Assembly (NCBI GenBank): GCA_034509735.1
Contig: JACGWO010000004.1
Span: forward strand, 20,999,395-21,063,394
Direction of reading: 5' to 3'
DNA from: Sesamum alatum
Lineage: Eukaryota > Streptophyta > Magnoliopsida > Lamiales > Pedaliaceae
Length of the DNA stretch: 64,000 nucleotides
Under the pieces are notes generated by a model, which saw nothing but the letters and a program-made list of their open reading frames with translations, searched no databases and had not been told where the DNA came from. Positions 33,411 to 46,589 of this stretch are shown here, piece by piece; within the stretch, counting starts at the first letter, position 1; the number at the start of each line of letters is the position of its first letter. Position numbers and translations under genes: made by a program.

Positions 33411-33699
33411 CTAGTGCATATGGTCCTTGCTCTCTTGTCTAATATGAACTTGCAGAATTCTATCCACCAAGTTATCAGGAACTACCAACTGCAGCTTTTC
33501 AGGATCCCATTTACCCTCCTTCCAGAACCACTTGACTGGGACAAATGCAATGTTCGTATTGCAAGTAAGTTCTTGAAGGCTTCCTTCAGTGATCCACCAG
33601 TCCTGCCAAAAGGTTGCCGCTCCATTTCCAAGACTCCAAAATATGTGTTCCCTGTGCTTCTTCTCTGATTTTGCTCATCCTTCTCCAAATGGGGAGTCA

Positions 33700-35560
33700 T
33701 TCTTATTGACTTTTGCCATGGCTGGAAATCTCTTTTACAGTATTTGTCTAAAGTGAATTTAGCCCAGAGTGATGTGTTTTCTCTTAGCCGCCACTAGAGT
33801 TTGTGTGAGAAAGCAATGACCACGTCTCTGAGATCCCTCACTCCCAGTCCTCCTTCATCATTAGGGTAGCAAATGTTACTCCATTTAGTCTAATGTATCT
33901 TCCTTTAATTATTGGTTGAGCCCCACAAATACTTAGCAAAAAGTTGTTCAATCTTCTGAATGACCTTGGTGGGTTGAGGACTTGGATGAGGTATATGGGC
34001 ATGGATGAGAGGACACTTTTAATCAGCTGCAATCTGCTACCATAGGAGAGGTGAAAGTGCTCCTATCCTACAATTTTGAAAAGAATCTTGTTAGTGAGAT
34101 CATCAAAAAGTATTTTCTTCTTATTACCTTTGTAGAGAGGCGTTCCAAGGTATGTGAACGAGAGGGACTTCAAGGCAAAGCCAGTGATGTGTTTTATCCT
34201 CTGTTCTACTAGGTTTCCCCTTTTTCCTGGGATAAAGAAACTTTTGGAGTGGTTGATCTTTCGACCTGAAATACCCTCATAGAACTCAAGAAACTACATT
34301 AGTTTGGTGAGATTGCTATCATCACAATTAGTAAACAATATAATGTCATCAGCATAGCTAAGATGTGAGATAACAAGGCTACTCCCTGTACGGTAATGCA
34401 TATTAGGATTTTCACTAAACAGGTGGTCCAATCCACATGACAGAACCTTAGCAGCAAGTATGAAAAGGGCTGGAGAGATAGACCCACTGGTAGATCCATT
34501 AACTAGTACAGTAAACTAATAGTTTACAACAGAGTTCCTGATCAGGTGTATGAAATTAGTGGGAAATCCCATTTTTTTTCATGATCTTGAATAAGAAGAT
34601 GCAACTCACTCTATCATAAGCCTTAGACATATCTAGCTTAATGGCCAAGTTGCCTTTTGTTGTTTCTCAGGTCAATGGAGTGGATCGTTTCCTATGCCAG
34701 CAAGATGTTATCACCAATGAGCCTCCCTAGGACAAATCCACTTTAGGAGGGGGAAATGATATAGGAAACGGTTCGGCCCAACTTTTTGAAGAGGAGTTTG
34801 GAAAGAATTTTGTTGGTAACATTGCATAGGAGATGAGTCTAAAATTATTCCAGGATATGGGGAAGTCTACTTTGGGGATCAGTGTGATGGTAGTGGCTGT
34901 GAAACTCCGAGGCATAGGGGTGCCATTAAAGAACTCCCTAACATCATCATACACATCCAGTTGTATAAATTCCCAGCATTCTTGGAAAAAGGCAAAGGTG
35001 AAACCATCAGGGCCAGCCATACTATCTTTACTGATGTCAAAAACAACATCTTTGGTCTCCTCAATAGTAGGCATCTACACAACTCCTGACATACAAATTG
35101 ACGAATTTGAGAAAGCTAGAATGGGAGATCAAATTCAATATCCAAGGCTTGATTGATGGTAAGGAGCTCTTCAAAATAATTAGCTGTAGATTGCTTGATT
35201 TGCTCTGGGTGTGTAATCTCCTGGTTTCCATCCATGATTCGTGGATGAGTGATTTGGCCCTTTTCTTTTTTACCAGAGAATGGAAATACCTTGTGTTCCT
35301 TTCCCCAACTTCCAACCATTTGCAATTGCTCTTTTGCTTCCAATATTCAGACTCCAGAGTGAGGGCATGGACAAGCTCAGCATTACATCTATTAAGAGCA
35401 ATGAGATTGCTATCATTAGGTTGTCTATCAAATTATTTCTCAGCTTCAGTAGCTCTGTTTCTGGCTTGCTCCATATTGTTAAACACACTCCCAAAAGGGT
35501 TTTTGTTCCATGCTTTCAAAACCTCTTTAGCCCTGTATAGTTTTTGTTGGAGTCTGTACA
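33700..35560 (-). pseudogene. LINE reverse transcriptase
   Basis: MPTIEETKDVVFDISKDSMA with AGPDGF, then TATTITLIPKV, are RT blocks 0-2. After decayed frames, LSYADDIILFTNC gives the YADD active site at about 34346-34357. The thumb follows (GRKINHSKSFF and FTYLGTPL). The RT primes on nicked target DNA. There are stops and frameshifts between every block. Confidence 0.85.
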
Positions 35561-35599
35561 TCCCAACACCATGTAATGGAAGGTTCCAAGATTGAGAGA

Positions 35600-36344
35600 T
35601 GCTATCCTTGAACGTGTGGTGTTTAACCCCACATATTTTGGAACCTGAAGGAAGAGGCCCCCCTAGTTCCAATGTTAGAAGTTGAGATTAACAAAGGGTG
35701 GTGGTCTGAATGTCTTCTACGAAAATGTGTAACCCTTGTGCAACTGAATGTATCTGTCAACTCATTGGAATAGAAGACCCTATCCAATCTTTTGCAGATC
35801 CTGTTATTAGTCCAGGTGAAGGGATCTCCCTCAAAACCTGCATCTAGTAGACCAATATCTAGGACCATTTCTATGAAATCTTCCATGGGTCCAAGACTGT
35901 CACTGACTCATCCCTGATTTTCTGAGGTTTGAACTATGGTATTGAAATTCCCCCCACAATCCAGGGGACATTATATGAGGCAAGATTAGAGAGCTCTCTC
36001 CACAAAACTCTTCTATGATTGCAGTTGCATTTAGCATAGACAAAAGTACCATAAATATCATTAGGGATCAGACATGAGGTGATTTCAACATGTCAAAATT
36101 GAGCATGATCGGTCAAAACCTGAATATCAACATCATGTGAAGCAAAACACCAGATATTGTTATTGACATTAGAGTAAACAACATTAAATCTAAAAATGCG
36201 AGTAAAGAAAGCATCATCCAAGTGAACAAAGGGTCCAAGAAACATAAGGATATGTGGTTTATTCTCAGTAAAAATATCAGATAAAATCTTTTGTTTACTA
36301 GCTTTACCAATTCCTCTAACATTCCATATAATAATTTTAATCAT
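35600..36344 (-). pseudogene. LINE endonuclease (EEP family)
   Basis: It starts MIKIIIWNVRGIGKASKQ, the standard start of plant LINE ORF2. Later, SYNVPWIVGG, DPFTWTNNR, KRLDRVF and SDHHPLL (about 35695-35720) are the substrate and metal-binding blocks. A stop at about 36092 and frame changes separate the parts. In LINEs this enzyme nicks the target DNA. Confidence 0.85.
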
Positions 36345-36359
36345 TTAAAGCTATAGGGA

Positions 36360-38055
36360 GGATGAAGAGAAGGATCTAGTGCTCCTTTTAGAAAAAGCTT
36401 TAGGAGAGCTATTACCTTTACCTCTTTTACCTTTTTCAGTGGTGATAGCAGGCCTGTTTGAGGGTGTTGCTGCATCCATGGATTTGTTTTCTTTTGAGTT
36501 TTTTAGCTGCAACTGCTTCTAGGAAGATGTCCTGGTGGTCTGATGAGATTCTATTATCAGTATTAGATGTTTCTGGATGGTGTCCTTGCTATTCATTTGA
36601 GGATATAACCTGGGTGGCCACAGTTTCTTGTATCTCGTGCATTAGGGACTGGGAGATATTGGTAGTGTCCAAAACTTCTTTCTCCATGCCTTACAAACTT
36701 TGAAATCTATCTTCACCATTATTTCTACTAGATTGAGCACTAGCATTATTCCAGTTCTTCTGGTTCCCACACTCAACTTCCTTGAAGGGGGGTTACTCCA
36801 CAATTGTCCTATTTTTGGTTCTCATCTCCTCTTCATGGTAGTTTGCTTGGATAGTATTAAGATCTGCATAGATGTGAAGAGCTCCCTGTTTTCCAGCAAT
36901 AAATTGATCGCCTCAAAATCCTCAATTAGCTCCTGGTTAGGTGCATTACATGTTCAAGTGGTTTCTCCCAGTTTCTATCCAAAAGTTCAGCCAAAAGTGG
37001 GTCATCATAATTGAAGTCCTCAAGATGATCAGGTTCCTGAGGCTCATTTTCTTACTCCTTCCTTTTATGTACTATTCTTGTCTCTTCCCCATCTCAGCTA
37101 TATCTCTGGCCCTATAATGATTCCCATCTAGTATCTGACCCTAGTTATCTTCCTCAACTAGATTCAACCTGGTAATATTAGGGTCTGTTGTTCTTTTATC
37201 TTTGCTGGAATAGTTTCCAGACCCTTCAACAATGTTTCCAATATCCGCAAACAGAACAGATTTTCCTTTGTCCTTATGAGCAACATTTTCCATGGGATCT
37301 TTTGAGTGCATACCAGTCACAGAAGCTTGAGATGAAACTTAGCTTTCAGCAGGCAAGAATTTTGTTCATGTCCCAGGTGTTTGCAAAAAGAGCAGTATTG
37401 GGGGCAAGTTTCATAAATGATAATCTGCCTAAAAGTAGTATCCTCAAATGTATCAAATATAGCCTGCGTTCTAGGAGCAGACTAATCTAATTCAACACAT
37501 ACACGAGCAAGACTAGGTTTAGAGAGATCAACAGTAGGCTCATCCATTCTTAATGGTTTCCTAATCAAATTTGCAATGCTAAACAAAGCACTCTTATCAA
37601 ACAAGTGACAAGGAAGTTCAGGCAGCTTTATCCACACAGGGGCAATTGGTGATTCAATCTGGGAGTTAAATGTAGAGGTTCATTTGAACACATGCATGTG
37701 GAAGCTATCAAATGTCCACTCCCCTCTAAGCCATAAGCGTGAAAATCTTCTTCATGCGTAAGATTGATGAGGACATGTTTCAGTATGCCAACAGTAACAT
37801 TACCTCGAAGTCCCAATTTGATAAGTCTGTTCTTGAGGAAATTAATGATGGGTAATCCATGCAAAAATTTGTCAACAAGAGCAAACTTGAGTCTGATGGG
37901 CAGTTTTTCAATCTTTGCTTTGGAGAAGGAAATTTCCAGTTCCCTTTTGAATGACGAAGTTGTACCAAGGGCAGAGAATTCAACATCTTGAAAAGATTTT
38001 TTTGTGGCTCTTGAAGGATCTTAGAGGGAAATGTTGGAAGCAAGCTAAAATACAA
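36360..38055 (-). pseudogene. LINE ORF1 (DUF4283-like, zinc knuckle)
   Basis: Minus-strand fragments: a FxxAKIEKLPIRLKFALVDKF-like block, LIKLGLRGNVTVGILKHVL and EEDFHAY, then a PVWIKLPELPxHLF-like block, DKSALFSIANLI, and the knuckle CSFCKHLGHEQNSC near 37385. A Lys/Ser-rich tail ends near 36360. ORF1 proteins bind LINE RNA. Several frame changes are present. Confidence 0.75.
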
Positions 38056-38530
38056 TGGAATAACTTCTCTTGATAGGAGAAAGGACTGGTTTAGGAGGAG
38101 GCTGCCAGAGGTTGGAGGGGGATGGGAGGTTGAAGGTGGCTACGCCATAAGCGGTTAGGTAGAGTTCATGGGAGGAAAGGCAGTAATGGAAGAGGAAGGT
38201 AGGGTTTATGGGAACAATAGGGGAAATTGATGAAATGGAGGTTGGGAAAGTTCTGGCCGACGAGGGGAGTGTGGATTTGGTGTTGAAGAGTGGTGAGAAC
38301 GGCGGCCGGCGAAAGGCGGAGGAAGATAAGAGGTTTGTGTGAGGGAGTGTTAGGTCACGTGAGGGAGCGTAGGGGGAAGGGAAGGGGAAATGAACGGAGA
38401 GAAGTAACTTTGGCATGAGGGAAAAAAAGTAGGTGTGTCGTCGCCGGTGAGAATTGCAGGCGACAAAGTTTGGAGATAACAATCGAAATTCGACTATGTG
38501 AAAATCGCACACAGTCGCAGTGCTAGAATT

Positions 38531-38930
38531 TTACTTCATGATGGTGGAGTGCTTATATTTATAGATGTTGGTGGATTGTACGATTTCACATGAACCCTAG
38601 ATCAATAGTATGATCAACGGTGTGCAGTGAGCCGCACATATCCGTAGTAATAGCGACAGACAGTAGCTTTGGTGGACAAAAGTTGCGTTGTGCCACTGCC
38701 AAAGTAACCGGTACAATGACAGTAAAGGACGATTGCCCCTTTCACTAAGTATGGAGGTCTCTGAGATACTTGAAGACTTAGTTAAATTATCATCTATGTT
38801 CTCCTTATCGCCAAACCTGAAGTGCCCATACTGGAGGTGTGCTTAGAGCCCTTTCCAGTGGGGTCTTCCAGGCAAGAATTTTTAGTAGCTTGAAGGTCTT
38901 TAGTGCATATCATAAATATCCCCAGATCAA
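38531..38930. other. Unassigned segment
   Basis: Holds no open frame of note. It includes a TATATTTATAG box at 38552 and may be LINE 5' flank. No partner within the window was found. Confidence 0.4.
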
Positions 38931-40400
38931 ATTTATTATTAATTTATATAATTATATTATTTGATTAGTGTGTTTATTAAATGTAATTTACACTATTCGA
39001 TTTAATATTTAATCGGAAAAATATTTATGAAATCGACTATTTTTAAATTAGTGATTGGTTAAATATATCATTTGAATAGGGATGTAATTGATTAAATTAC
39101 TTGAGTTTTTATATCTAATCGTTACTATAACTAATTTACTCAATTTCATCGGCTCTATTAGTCAAATACTTAATTATATGTACAAATATTTTAATCAATT
39201 ACTATAATAGTGAAGAATTGACGGCAATTAATAGAAATATTAGAAAATTATGTTTTAGAGTTACTATAAAATTATATTTGAGAAATACTACATTTATTAA
39301 AAAGGAATATGAGATTTTCGTAATAATTTAATTATGGATGTTATCAAGAACGAGAGTTATAGAAATATGAGGGGTTTGATAAAATAAATTCTTATGAGTT
39401 AATTGATAAATTAGACATATACCTGGAAAGCTGAAATGTCTAGTTATTTAAAAGAAGATGGAACGAATATTTGAAATTTCGATATAAGAAAATATTAAAA
39501 GATTGGTGAAAAATGTACAAATATTATTTAATTATTAGTCAGAATTTATCTTATTCTCAATATATTGATTATACATATTATAACTTATTATAGGGCACGA
39601 GGATAAAATAGAGGGTTGATCAGCTCCTTCTACTAATGTATATTGAGATTTGATGTAAGTATAGTTCATTGGATCTATATATATATATAGATAGATATCG
39701 GTATGCTTGTTTGTTGTAAACCTGACCGGTATTTGTAAATGCTTATTTGGATTACATGATTATTCTATTAAGTTATCGTTATATGTTTCTTTGCAATTAT
39801 GTCTGTATAATAAGATTGATGGATGATTGTCTTACATTATTTTGTATTGTTGAATAGAGTTGAACGGGAAAGTTAATGATGAGTATATCGTTAATCAAGA
39901 TAATGAGATAACTTACCTAGTTGGGGAACATAGCCAATGGTTTAATGATGTTATTAGTGACGATGTGATATGAGAAAAATGAATATAAAGCTAGGCACCA
40001 TGGCACGTAGAGGACTGGGGTACTCCGGGTAGTGAGGAATATCCTGTGTTGAAAGCTACACACTAGGGTAGTGTGGGGATGCCATGTTCGTTGTGATATC
40101 ATATGCTGATATAGCTACACACCCGGATAGAGTGGGGATTTCACATTCAATGGGTATCATGTGTTGTAAATGATATGACATTGATTAAGATGATGATGGT
40201 CGGCACAACAATTGACTGATGTACTCTGATTATAGTAAGCAAGGCCTTAAGAATATAAACTATGATTCTAGATATTGTACTGTAGATTCATGTATGAGTG
40301 TGGTATTGATTGCTTTGTCGCTTTGTGGTGATTTTATACCGAATATTTTGCTAATGGTAAATTGCATTAAATCAAATCAAGATGTAGAAGTATGTATAGG
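38931..40400 (+). repeat. Gypsy-type LTR / internal region, copy 2
   Basis: The first part repeats 22304-22890, including ATGGATGTTATC, TATTGATTATACATATTATAAC and CAGCTCCTTCTACTA. The later part repeats 26040-26240 (GATATGAGAAAAATGAATAT, CATGGCACG, GGTAGTGAGGAATATCC, and the TAGCTACACAC...GTGGGGAT pair). Together this shows that 22304-22890 and 26006 onward were one unit before the copia interruption. A (TA)n/(GATA)n run lies at 39676-39698. Confidence 0.6.
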
Positions 40401-40408
40401 TCGATGGT

Positions 40409-41030
40409 TCACTCCTCTAAACATGATGTCGAGCTATCCCCCCACAATCTAAAGGTGCCTACTAACTGCAAAGAAGGCGTACGATTTAAACTAAGCAGTT
40501 GTTGTCTAATCTTCTCCAAACAAAGGTGTGCCAACCGAGCGCGCAACCTGTTGAAAAACCCGTTTATTTCGTTCCTATCATAGATGGTACACAAGTGAGT
40601 CCAACAAAGATCTTAGGAAGCATGCACAAGGTGCCTACTATGCCACTTCCTTGCTGCCCAACATATCACCTGTCGCCAAGCCGCGAATAGCAACTCTAGC
40701 CTCACTTCCCTATGAAAAATGACCAGACAATGCACTCAAAGAATAGGTGTTGATGGGTTTCTTGTAGCTGATTAGTACAAAGCACACAGTAGCCTTGCAG
40801 ATGTTCCATCCAAGGCCTATCAAAGGTGGTTAAGAGCTCATGTATAGCCAACCACAATATAAAGTTGCTATGTGGAATTTTAACCAGACCTCTCAATAGC
40901 GGTGCCCAGGGTGCTTCCTATCCCTAGGGTGCAGACAATTGCAGCGCAAACTCTAGTGTAAATTCACCCGTTCTTGATCCCCAATGGATGTGCTCCCCCA
41001 TAGTGAATTGTAGAGAATCCATAATAGGGC
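40409..41030 (-). pseudogene. LINE zf-RVT fragment
   Basis: Minus strand: GLVKIPHSNFILWLAIHEL, then CVLCTNQLQETHQHLFFEC with the Cys/His zinc motif, followed after frame changes by RNEINGFFNRLRARLAHLC. This is the zf-RVT domain and 3' tail of another LINE copy. The upstream part to about 41030 reads FTLEFALQL-type codons of the same domain. It is unlike the two other LINEs in detail, so it is a separate remnant. Confidence 0.7.
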
Positions 41031-41246
41031 CTCTCAGTTTTAATAAACACATCTTTCTTTTTGCATTGCATCACTGATTTTTCGTTCTTTTCTTTTTCTC
41101 GGGGTTTTCTGATATTCTCTTTTCTCTTCTTTTGTTTTCATCAACTTCCACAAAAAGTTTTGTTGGAGATTTTTCAATGGATAATTGAGATTTTCACTTG
41201 AACCATACACTAATAGGCAAAGCATTTCACGAGTTGTCCTTCTAAT

Positions 41247-41251
41247 CCTTT
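41247..41251 (+). repeat. Target-site duplication CCTTT (left)
   Basis: Identical to 43494-43498 on the other side of the solo LTR. Confidence 0.85.
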
Positions 41252-43493
41252 TGAAGGACAAGCGGATCCGCCCGGGAGCGCGAGCGGAAGTGAGAAAGGC
41301 GCTCAATAACGGTATTTAAAAATCATAACATAATTAAATGTTCCAAGGAGTGTACCCTTTGGTGCTCAATCGGGTGTTCAATGTAGAATATGATATTAGA
41401 AAACAAGTATATCATATAGGGTGCATAGAAAAACCCAAAGAAAACTACATGAAACTAAACGGTAGTTCCCTTTGTAGTTATCTTCCATACACTGGCACTA
41501 GCGTTGTTCCCTTTCATGATGGCACAAGTTCACCAAGATTCAAACGTATGAATCCTCTAACGAAATCCACACCACACCGGGAGAAGTCACATTTTTCTTG
41601 CTAGAGAAAACGGATATGGGAAGATGAGATCAAAAAGAGGATTGCACTATCGTATTAGTCTATCCTCCTTGATCTAGCTTGCTCTTCACTTATTCCTAGA
41701 TCAATGAAGCAACAAACTGAAAGGGAGAGAGTAGTAGGGGCGGCCGAGTGAGAGAGAGAGAGAGATGTGAGATTGTTTTCGTCTTTTTCCTAGAAAAAGA
41801 TGATGAATAATCTTCTTACTTGTTGGTGAATGTATATACACACATCTATATATATACGTCATTAATGTAATTATCGAAATGTGTCTAGGTTCATCCAAAG
41901 GATGTCTGAATAAATCCCAATCAATTACCCATCAATCTTCAATCAAGCCTACCGCTTTACAAGGTATGATTAAATCATACCAAGTAAATGAGACTTGATT
42001 GGACTTGATTTGTTCCTTTCCTAAATGAACAAGTCAACCATCCAATAAGGCCTACATCGCCGATTTTGTGCTTCCTAAAGGAAGTTTAGGAAGCACAAAA
42101 TCGGCCATCCATATATGAGAGGAGTCCAACTCCTCCTAATTCCAAAAGTAGAATTAACATCTCTCTTGGGCCAAGATTTAACGGACCGGGCTTCATAGTA
42201 ATCCAATTATAGAAAGCCCAAGAATTAAATCTAATTTAATTCAAAGTCTAATTAAATAAAGCCCATTGGTCTTTTAATCCAATTAAAAGATCCAAGCTCA
42301 TGATCTTCCTTTAATTGATAAATCCCATCTATCAATTTATCGTGGGCCCGATACAATATCATCTCATCCATCCAATGACTTATCCCATCGATAATCTAAT
42401 TATTTATCTTCCGAAATTGACTCCAAGTCAATTCCTTCACCTCCTCGGTGACTTGTGTGTGACCCTTTAGTTTCACCCTCAGCTAGACTTGAGCTCGTGT
42501 CCAATAGAAGCCCGTTACCATGGGTGGCCGTCTAACAACAGTCCATCGCACTAGAGACTAGGTGAATGTTGATGAACATTTTTAAGCTCCAGATTCCGTA
42601 TGGGTACAGTCCTTCTGTCTATCGTCTCCCAGCCTTAGTCTAAGGTATGAAATTGGTTGTCACTTCCCATCCTTGACTAGGCAGCTATGCTCAAGACTCG
42701 TGACTACGTATGCCTCATTGCATCGACGTAGGAAACCATTTCCTGCTCGATCAACCACTGTGGCCATAGCTTTAAGCAGCATGAACATATCTCTGAGTGC
42801 ATAGGAGATACCTCTATCACATACTGAGAGGGGATGGATCCTCTTCTTGGAACCCACCCTCCTCGCTACACATTCTGACTGCACTAGACAAGGCTTATAA
42901 TGAACATGTCCACGACATGATCACCTCTCGCCAGATTCAAGATACAACCATTGTGTGCACGTGACTGTCGTGGTTCCTCAAGTCCAAGTACTAGTCCCAT
43001 ACTATCGGAACCTAGGAACTCCAGTCTTACCGACCAAGCCTCCAAGGCTTCCATATGACGAACCCCATGAGTCACCTCAGTCGGCTCAACCCCAGTCGAA
43101 CCAACCCACTAAGATCGTATAGACGTCCCACGTCTATTGCCGATGAAACACGACACTCATCCAATGAATACGGCTCTTAGTGCAAGTTTCCATAGGACTC
43201 CTGATACCCAGTCTCGAGGTCCTTGACTTGAAACGTTTCAGACCCAACTCTCATCAGGTAGTTTCATAGCCGCCATCCAATGCGCGCCCCAACTACATGG
43301 GTTATCTAATTGGTCTGTAGGCACCTGTTTTGACGTTAAAGCATCGTTTAATGTAATGGGTAAGCACAACAGACACATGTCCCGATGACGAACACTTACC
43401 ATGTTCATCAATATAAAGTTACTTTTAATAAAGATTGCTGGATAGTTCCCAAAACCGCCAATCTAATTGGCTTTCTGGTCACCTATTCCAACA
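41252..43493 (-). repeat. Solo LTR of the copia family (2242 bp)
   Basis: On the minus strand it starts TGTTGGAATAGGTGACCAG and ends TTGTCCTTCA, with every landmark block of the 7013 LTR. CCTTT flanks it on both sides, and there is no internal region, so it is an LTR-LTR recombination product. It interrupts the 3' untranslated region of the gypsy element. Confidence 0.9.
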
Positions 43494-43498
43494 CCTTT
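43494..43498 (+). repeat. Target-site duplication CCTTT (right)
   Basis: Matches 41247-41251. Confidence 0.85.
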
Positions 43499-44110
43499 AA
43501 CATTAAGGTTCAACGGTCTAGGAAAGAAAAAAGGTCAATGAGGCTCATATATCGGATATTACGACAACAGAGTCAGGCTCAGGCTCAACAGGGCTATTAC
43601 GTTTAGGGATTTGTGTAGGCTTAAAAATAAAAAAATTGTGGTTTAGTCCTAGTGCTCCTATCACGTTGACCACAACTAGCTTAACAATTGCAGTCTCAAA
43701 ATGCATAACAGAGCAAGTTCTAGAAAACTAGATCAAAGATGAGGACCACACGATCAAATAAAATATGATGGAGCAATAGAAGGCGTGCTCACAGGCCCAA
43801 AAGCTCACAAAAATAGATAGCTCATGTGGCTTGCTCACAAGCATGCTTTATTCAAAAACAATTATCAAGACAATCCAAACAAGTGTGGCACAAGTAGATA
43901 ATTTCCTATGAATATCAATTGTCTTTTGCAAACTTGCTAGTTCATTCAGAATCATGTCAAAATGAGTCAAATGGAGATGCAACATATCAAAATTCAACAC
44001 CTCATACCACCCAACAAAAAATCATCACAAATGCATGAAACCATGAAGCCCCTCCCCCCCCCCCCCCAACATTTTAGATCAATATTGTCCTCAATGTCAA
44101 AGACCATAGG
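43499..44110 (-). other. Gypsy 3' untranslated region with polypurine-like G run
   Basis: On the minus strand CATTGAGGACAATATTGATC is followed by a run of about 14 G with a preceding TT (44046-44068). This is the TGAGGACAATG...TTTGGGGG signature that Athila/Tat elements carry downstream of pol. The rest is AT-rich and non-coding. Confidence 0.65.
44100..44110 (+). repeat. LINE target-site duplication (left)
   Basis: AAGACCATAGG, identical to 49563-49573. It defines the LINE 5' end. Confidence 0.75.
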
Positions 44111-44286
44111 TATAAGTTATGGCAATTTGAAATTCTACGAAACTTAAATTTTTAATCTCATCAACAGTGGCCCTTGTCTTAAGCACCCCTACTCAGACAC
44201 ATAAACGTGAGCATCCTAGTCGTTGAAATCGACTGGAGCATGCTCCCAAGAGTCCATGTAACCTACACCTCTAAACCCTAACCCTG

Positions 44287-45621
44287 ATGGACACCTCCCG
44301 CCGTCGGATCCTCCTGACCGGCGATGCTCCTTCCTGGCGGCTCTTACCCGCGACCTCACCTCCGGTCATATGGAACCGCTCCCGCCCCGTGCGGCCAAGA
44401 AAGTCTTCTCCGACTCGAAGGAGTACCTAGGGAAACCCGGCATCTATCTTGGCGGCCGCTCTTTCAATTTTTCCACGTAGGAAACTGAGCGCCTTTCTGC
44501 CCATCTGCACTTCGCTCTCATTGGTAAATTCTCCCACGGGTACCCTAGTATAAAGGCCATCCGTGCTCACTTCTCCAAACTAGGTTTACGGGGTGCCTAC
44601 TCTATCAGCGTCATCAATATAAAACACATCCTTATCAGCTTCATAACGAGGAAGATTTATCCCGATTATGGCTGAAACAAATCTTTTTCATTGATGGCTT
44701 CCCTATGCGCATGTTTTGGTGGTCTCCCGATTTCAACCCCCGGGTGGAATCCTCTATTGTTCCGGTGTGGATCCGTCTCCCTGAACAACCGGTCACCTGT
44801 TCCAAAAACAGGCTCTGTTTGGAATAGCCAGTCTTGTCGGGGCTCTCGTAAAACTGGACGAAGTCACGGCTGATGGCCTGCGTCCGAGTGTGGCAAGGGT
44901 CTACGTCGAAATTGATCTACTGAAGTCGAAGCCGGACTACATCTGGATCAGAACGGAGGGCCGATATTTTCCTCAACCCGTTCTATATGAGAGATGCCCG
45001 AAGTATTGCATGTAGTGTCGTCATCTTGGCCATGACGTAGCAGGCTGCAGAGACGGAAAGGCCCCCCCGGCGGAGTCCCTACCTCCCCAGGGTGACCTAC
45101 GTGAAGTTCTCGACAAGCGTCGGAGTCAGCGACCATTAGCCGATCCTCAACTGGCAACAACTTCTCAGCCGCCACCATCTACCCACAACCATAATCTGCA
45201 GCCCGCCGCTTCAGGAGTCGAAATTGACCCAACGACCCGAGATGGGTTCGCCAAGGAGGACACTCCCCAACAATCGAAGGGAGAGGGAAGTGACTCAGAT
45301 TCTATGCCTAATCTGGAAACAGTGGATGAGAGCAGTGACCCTACTGTACACGGTCATCCAGAGGTGGTTAATGGCATGTCGGTGGTCTGATCACCGGGGG
45401 CTGATTGCAACCCTGTCACAACCATATGTGTCTTTGAACCCCCTTCTTATGAGGCAATGGTTGAAGATGGGGCAGTTGTAGATCCACAAACTGTCGTCGC
45501 CGATCGTGACTGAGAAGGGTCTTCGTGGCACCTTCCGGACAAGGACTCCTTGCTAGATCCAGCGGCTGATGATGATCACTTTATCGTAGTGAAGGCCAAG
45601 GGTAAACATCGAAGGGGGTGA
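44287..45621 (+). pseudogene. LINE ORF1 (DUF4283 and zinc knuckle)
   Basis: ATG at 44287 follows the telomere-box. The main frame contains LHFALIGKFSHGYPSIKAIR, HFSKLGLRGAYSISVINIKH and FFIDGFPMRMFWWSPDFNPR, then IVPVWIRLPEQPV, all DUF4283 blocks. A knuckle CxxCRHLGHDVAGC lies at about 45006-45047, where the second residue after the first Cys region is hit by a TAG stop at 45015. A Pro/Ser-rich tail ends KGKHRRG and a stop at 45621. At least three frame changes or stops occur (44479, 44674, about 44800). Confidence 0.8.
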
Positions 45622-45695
45622 TCGGTCGGGCGCCCGGAGCGGGTTATGACAAGAAGCCATGCTCAAGACCGTTCTGCCACCTTCAATAACTCCCT

Positions 45696-46400
45696 ATGAA
45701 TGCATTCATATGGAACGTGAGAGGGGTCGGGAATAAGCAGAGACTTCTCCGACATATCTGTAAAACGAAACTATTAAATATGGTGGGAATCATCGACCCC
45801 CGTGTCCAGTGGGATGACGCCACCATTTCAGGCATCTCGACTTCTTTGTAACAATCACATTTGGATTCTTTTGGGCGACCTAATTGCTTATGATGTTATC
45901 CATGATGATGAACAATTTCTCCATCTTCGCTTAATTGTGCTTTTCTCTAGTGACCCGGTTTTCTGTACAGTGGTTTATGGCAAGTGTAATAGAATCGCAT
46001 GGGAGAGTATCTGGGACTTCATGCGGCGTATGAGCGACTGCCCCTCCCCTTGGCTGATCGGTGGGGACTTCAATTCTATTTTTATCGGTCTCCGAGCGGT
46101 CCAATGGCTCTTACCCAGCCCACCACTCTATCTAGGAATTCTCTGAAGCTATTTTCGACGCGGGACTGATTGATGTGGGATACACTGGTAGCCCATACAC
46201 TTGGACCGACCACCGCCTATGGCAACGCCTTGATCGGGTCCTCTTCTCTAGCGAGTGGGTGGATGCTTTCCCGCAGACGTCGGTCCGACATCTCCCTCGG
46301 TCGTCCTCGGACCACTCCCCTCCATTGATTCAGGTTCGGCCGGTATCCACATCGGGACCGTCCTCCTTTCGTTTCCAAAACATTTGGACCCGACAGTAGG
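45696..46400 (+). pseudogene. LINE endonuclease (EEP family)
   Basis: It starts MNAFIWNVRGVGNKQRLLR, the plant LINE ORF2 start. WLIGGDFNSI (about 46060) carries the Asp-x-Asn pair, followed by GSPYTWTDHRLWQRLDRV and SSSDHSPPL (about 46310). A stop at 45849 and frameshifts at about 46110 interrupt it. Confidence 0.85.
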
Positions 46401-46589
46401 ATTTTTTGTCGGTGGTTCAACGCAACTGGTCCTTCCCACTGTCTCTGTTGGAATGCAGCGGCTTTCGGAGAAGCTGAGAAGGCTCAAGTAGGAACTTAAA
46501 CACTGGAACTCGACGGTGTTCGGCCATATTTTCTGTTCCCTGAAGGAGGCCGAGGCCTCCATGGTGGTGGCTGAATGAAATTATGAATC

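Larger units (their letters stand above)
32594..38530 (-). mobile_element. L1-type LINE, decayed
   Basis: Reading right to left: ORF1 with a DUF4283-like domain and zinc knuckle, then an apurinic endonuclease, reverse transcriptase, zf-RVT and RNase H. This is the order of plant L1 LINEs that carry RNase H. Stops and frameshifts are throughout. The 3' end is cut inside RNase H, and no poly(A) or target duplication was found. The right boundary at about 38530 is taken from the end of recognisable ORF1-side sequence. Confidence 0.8.
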
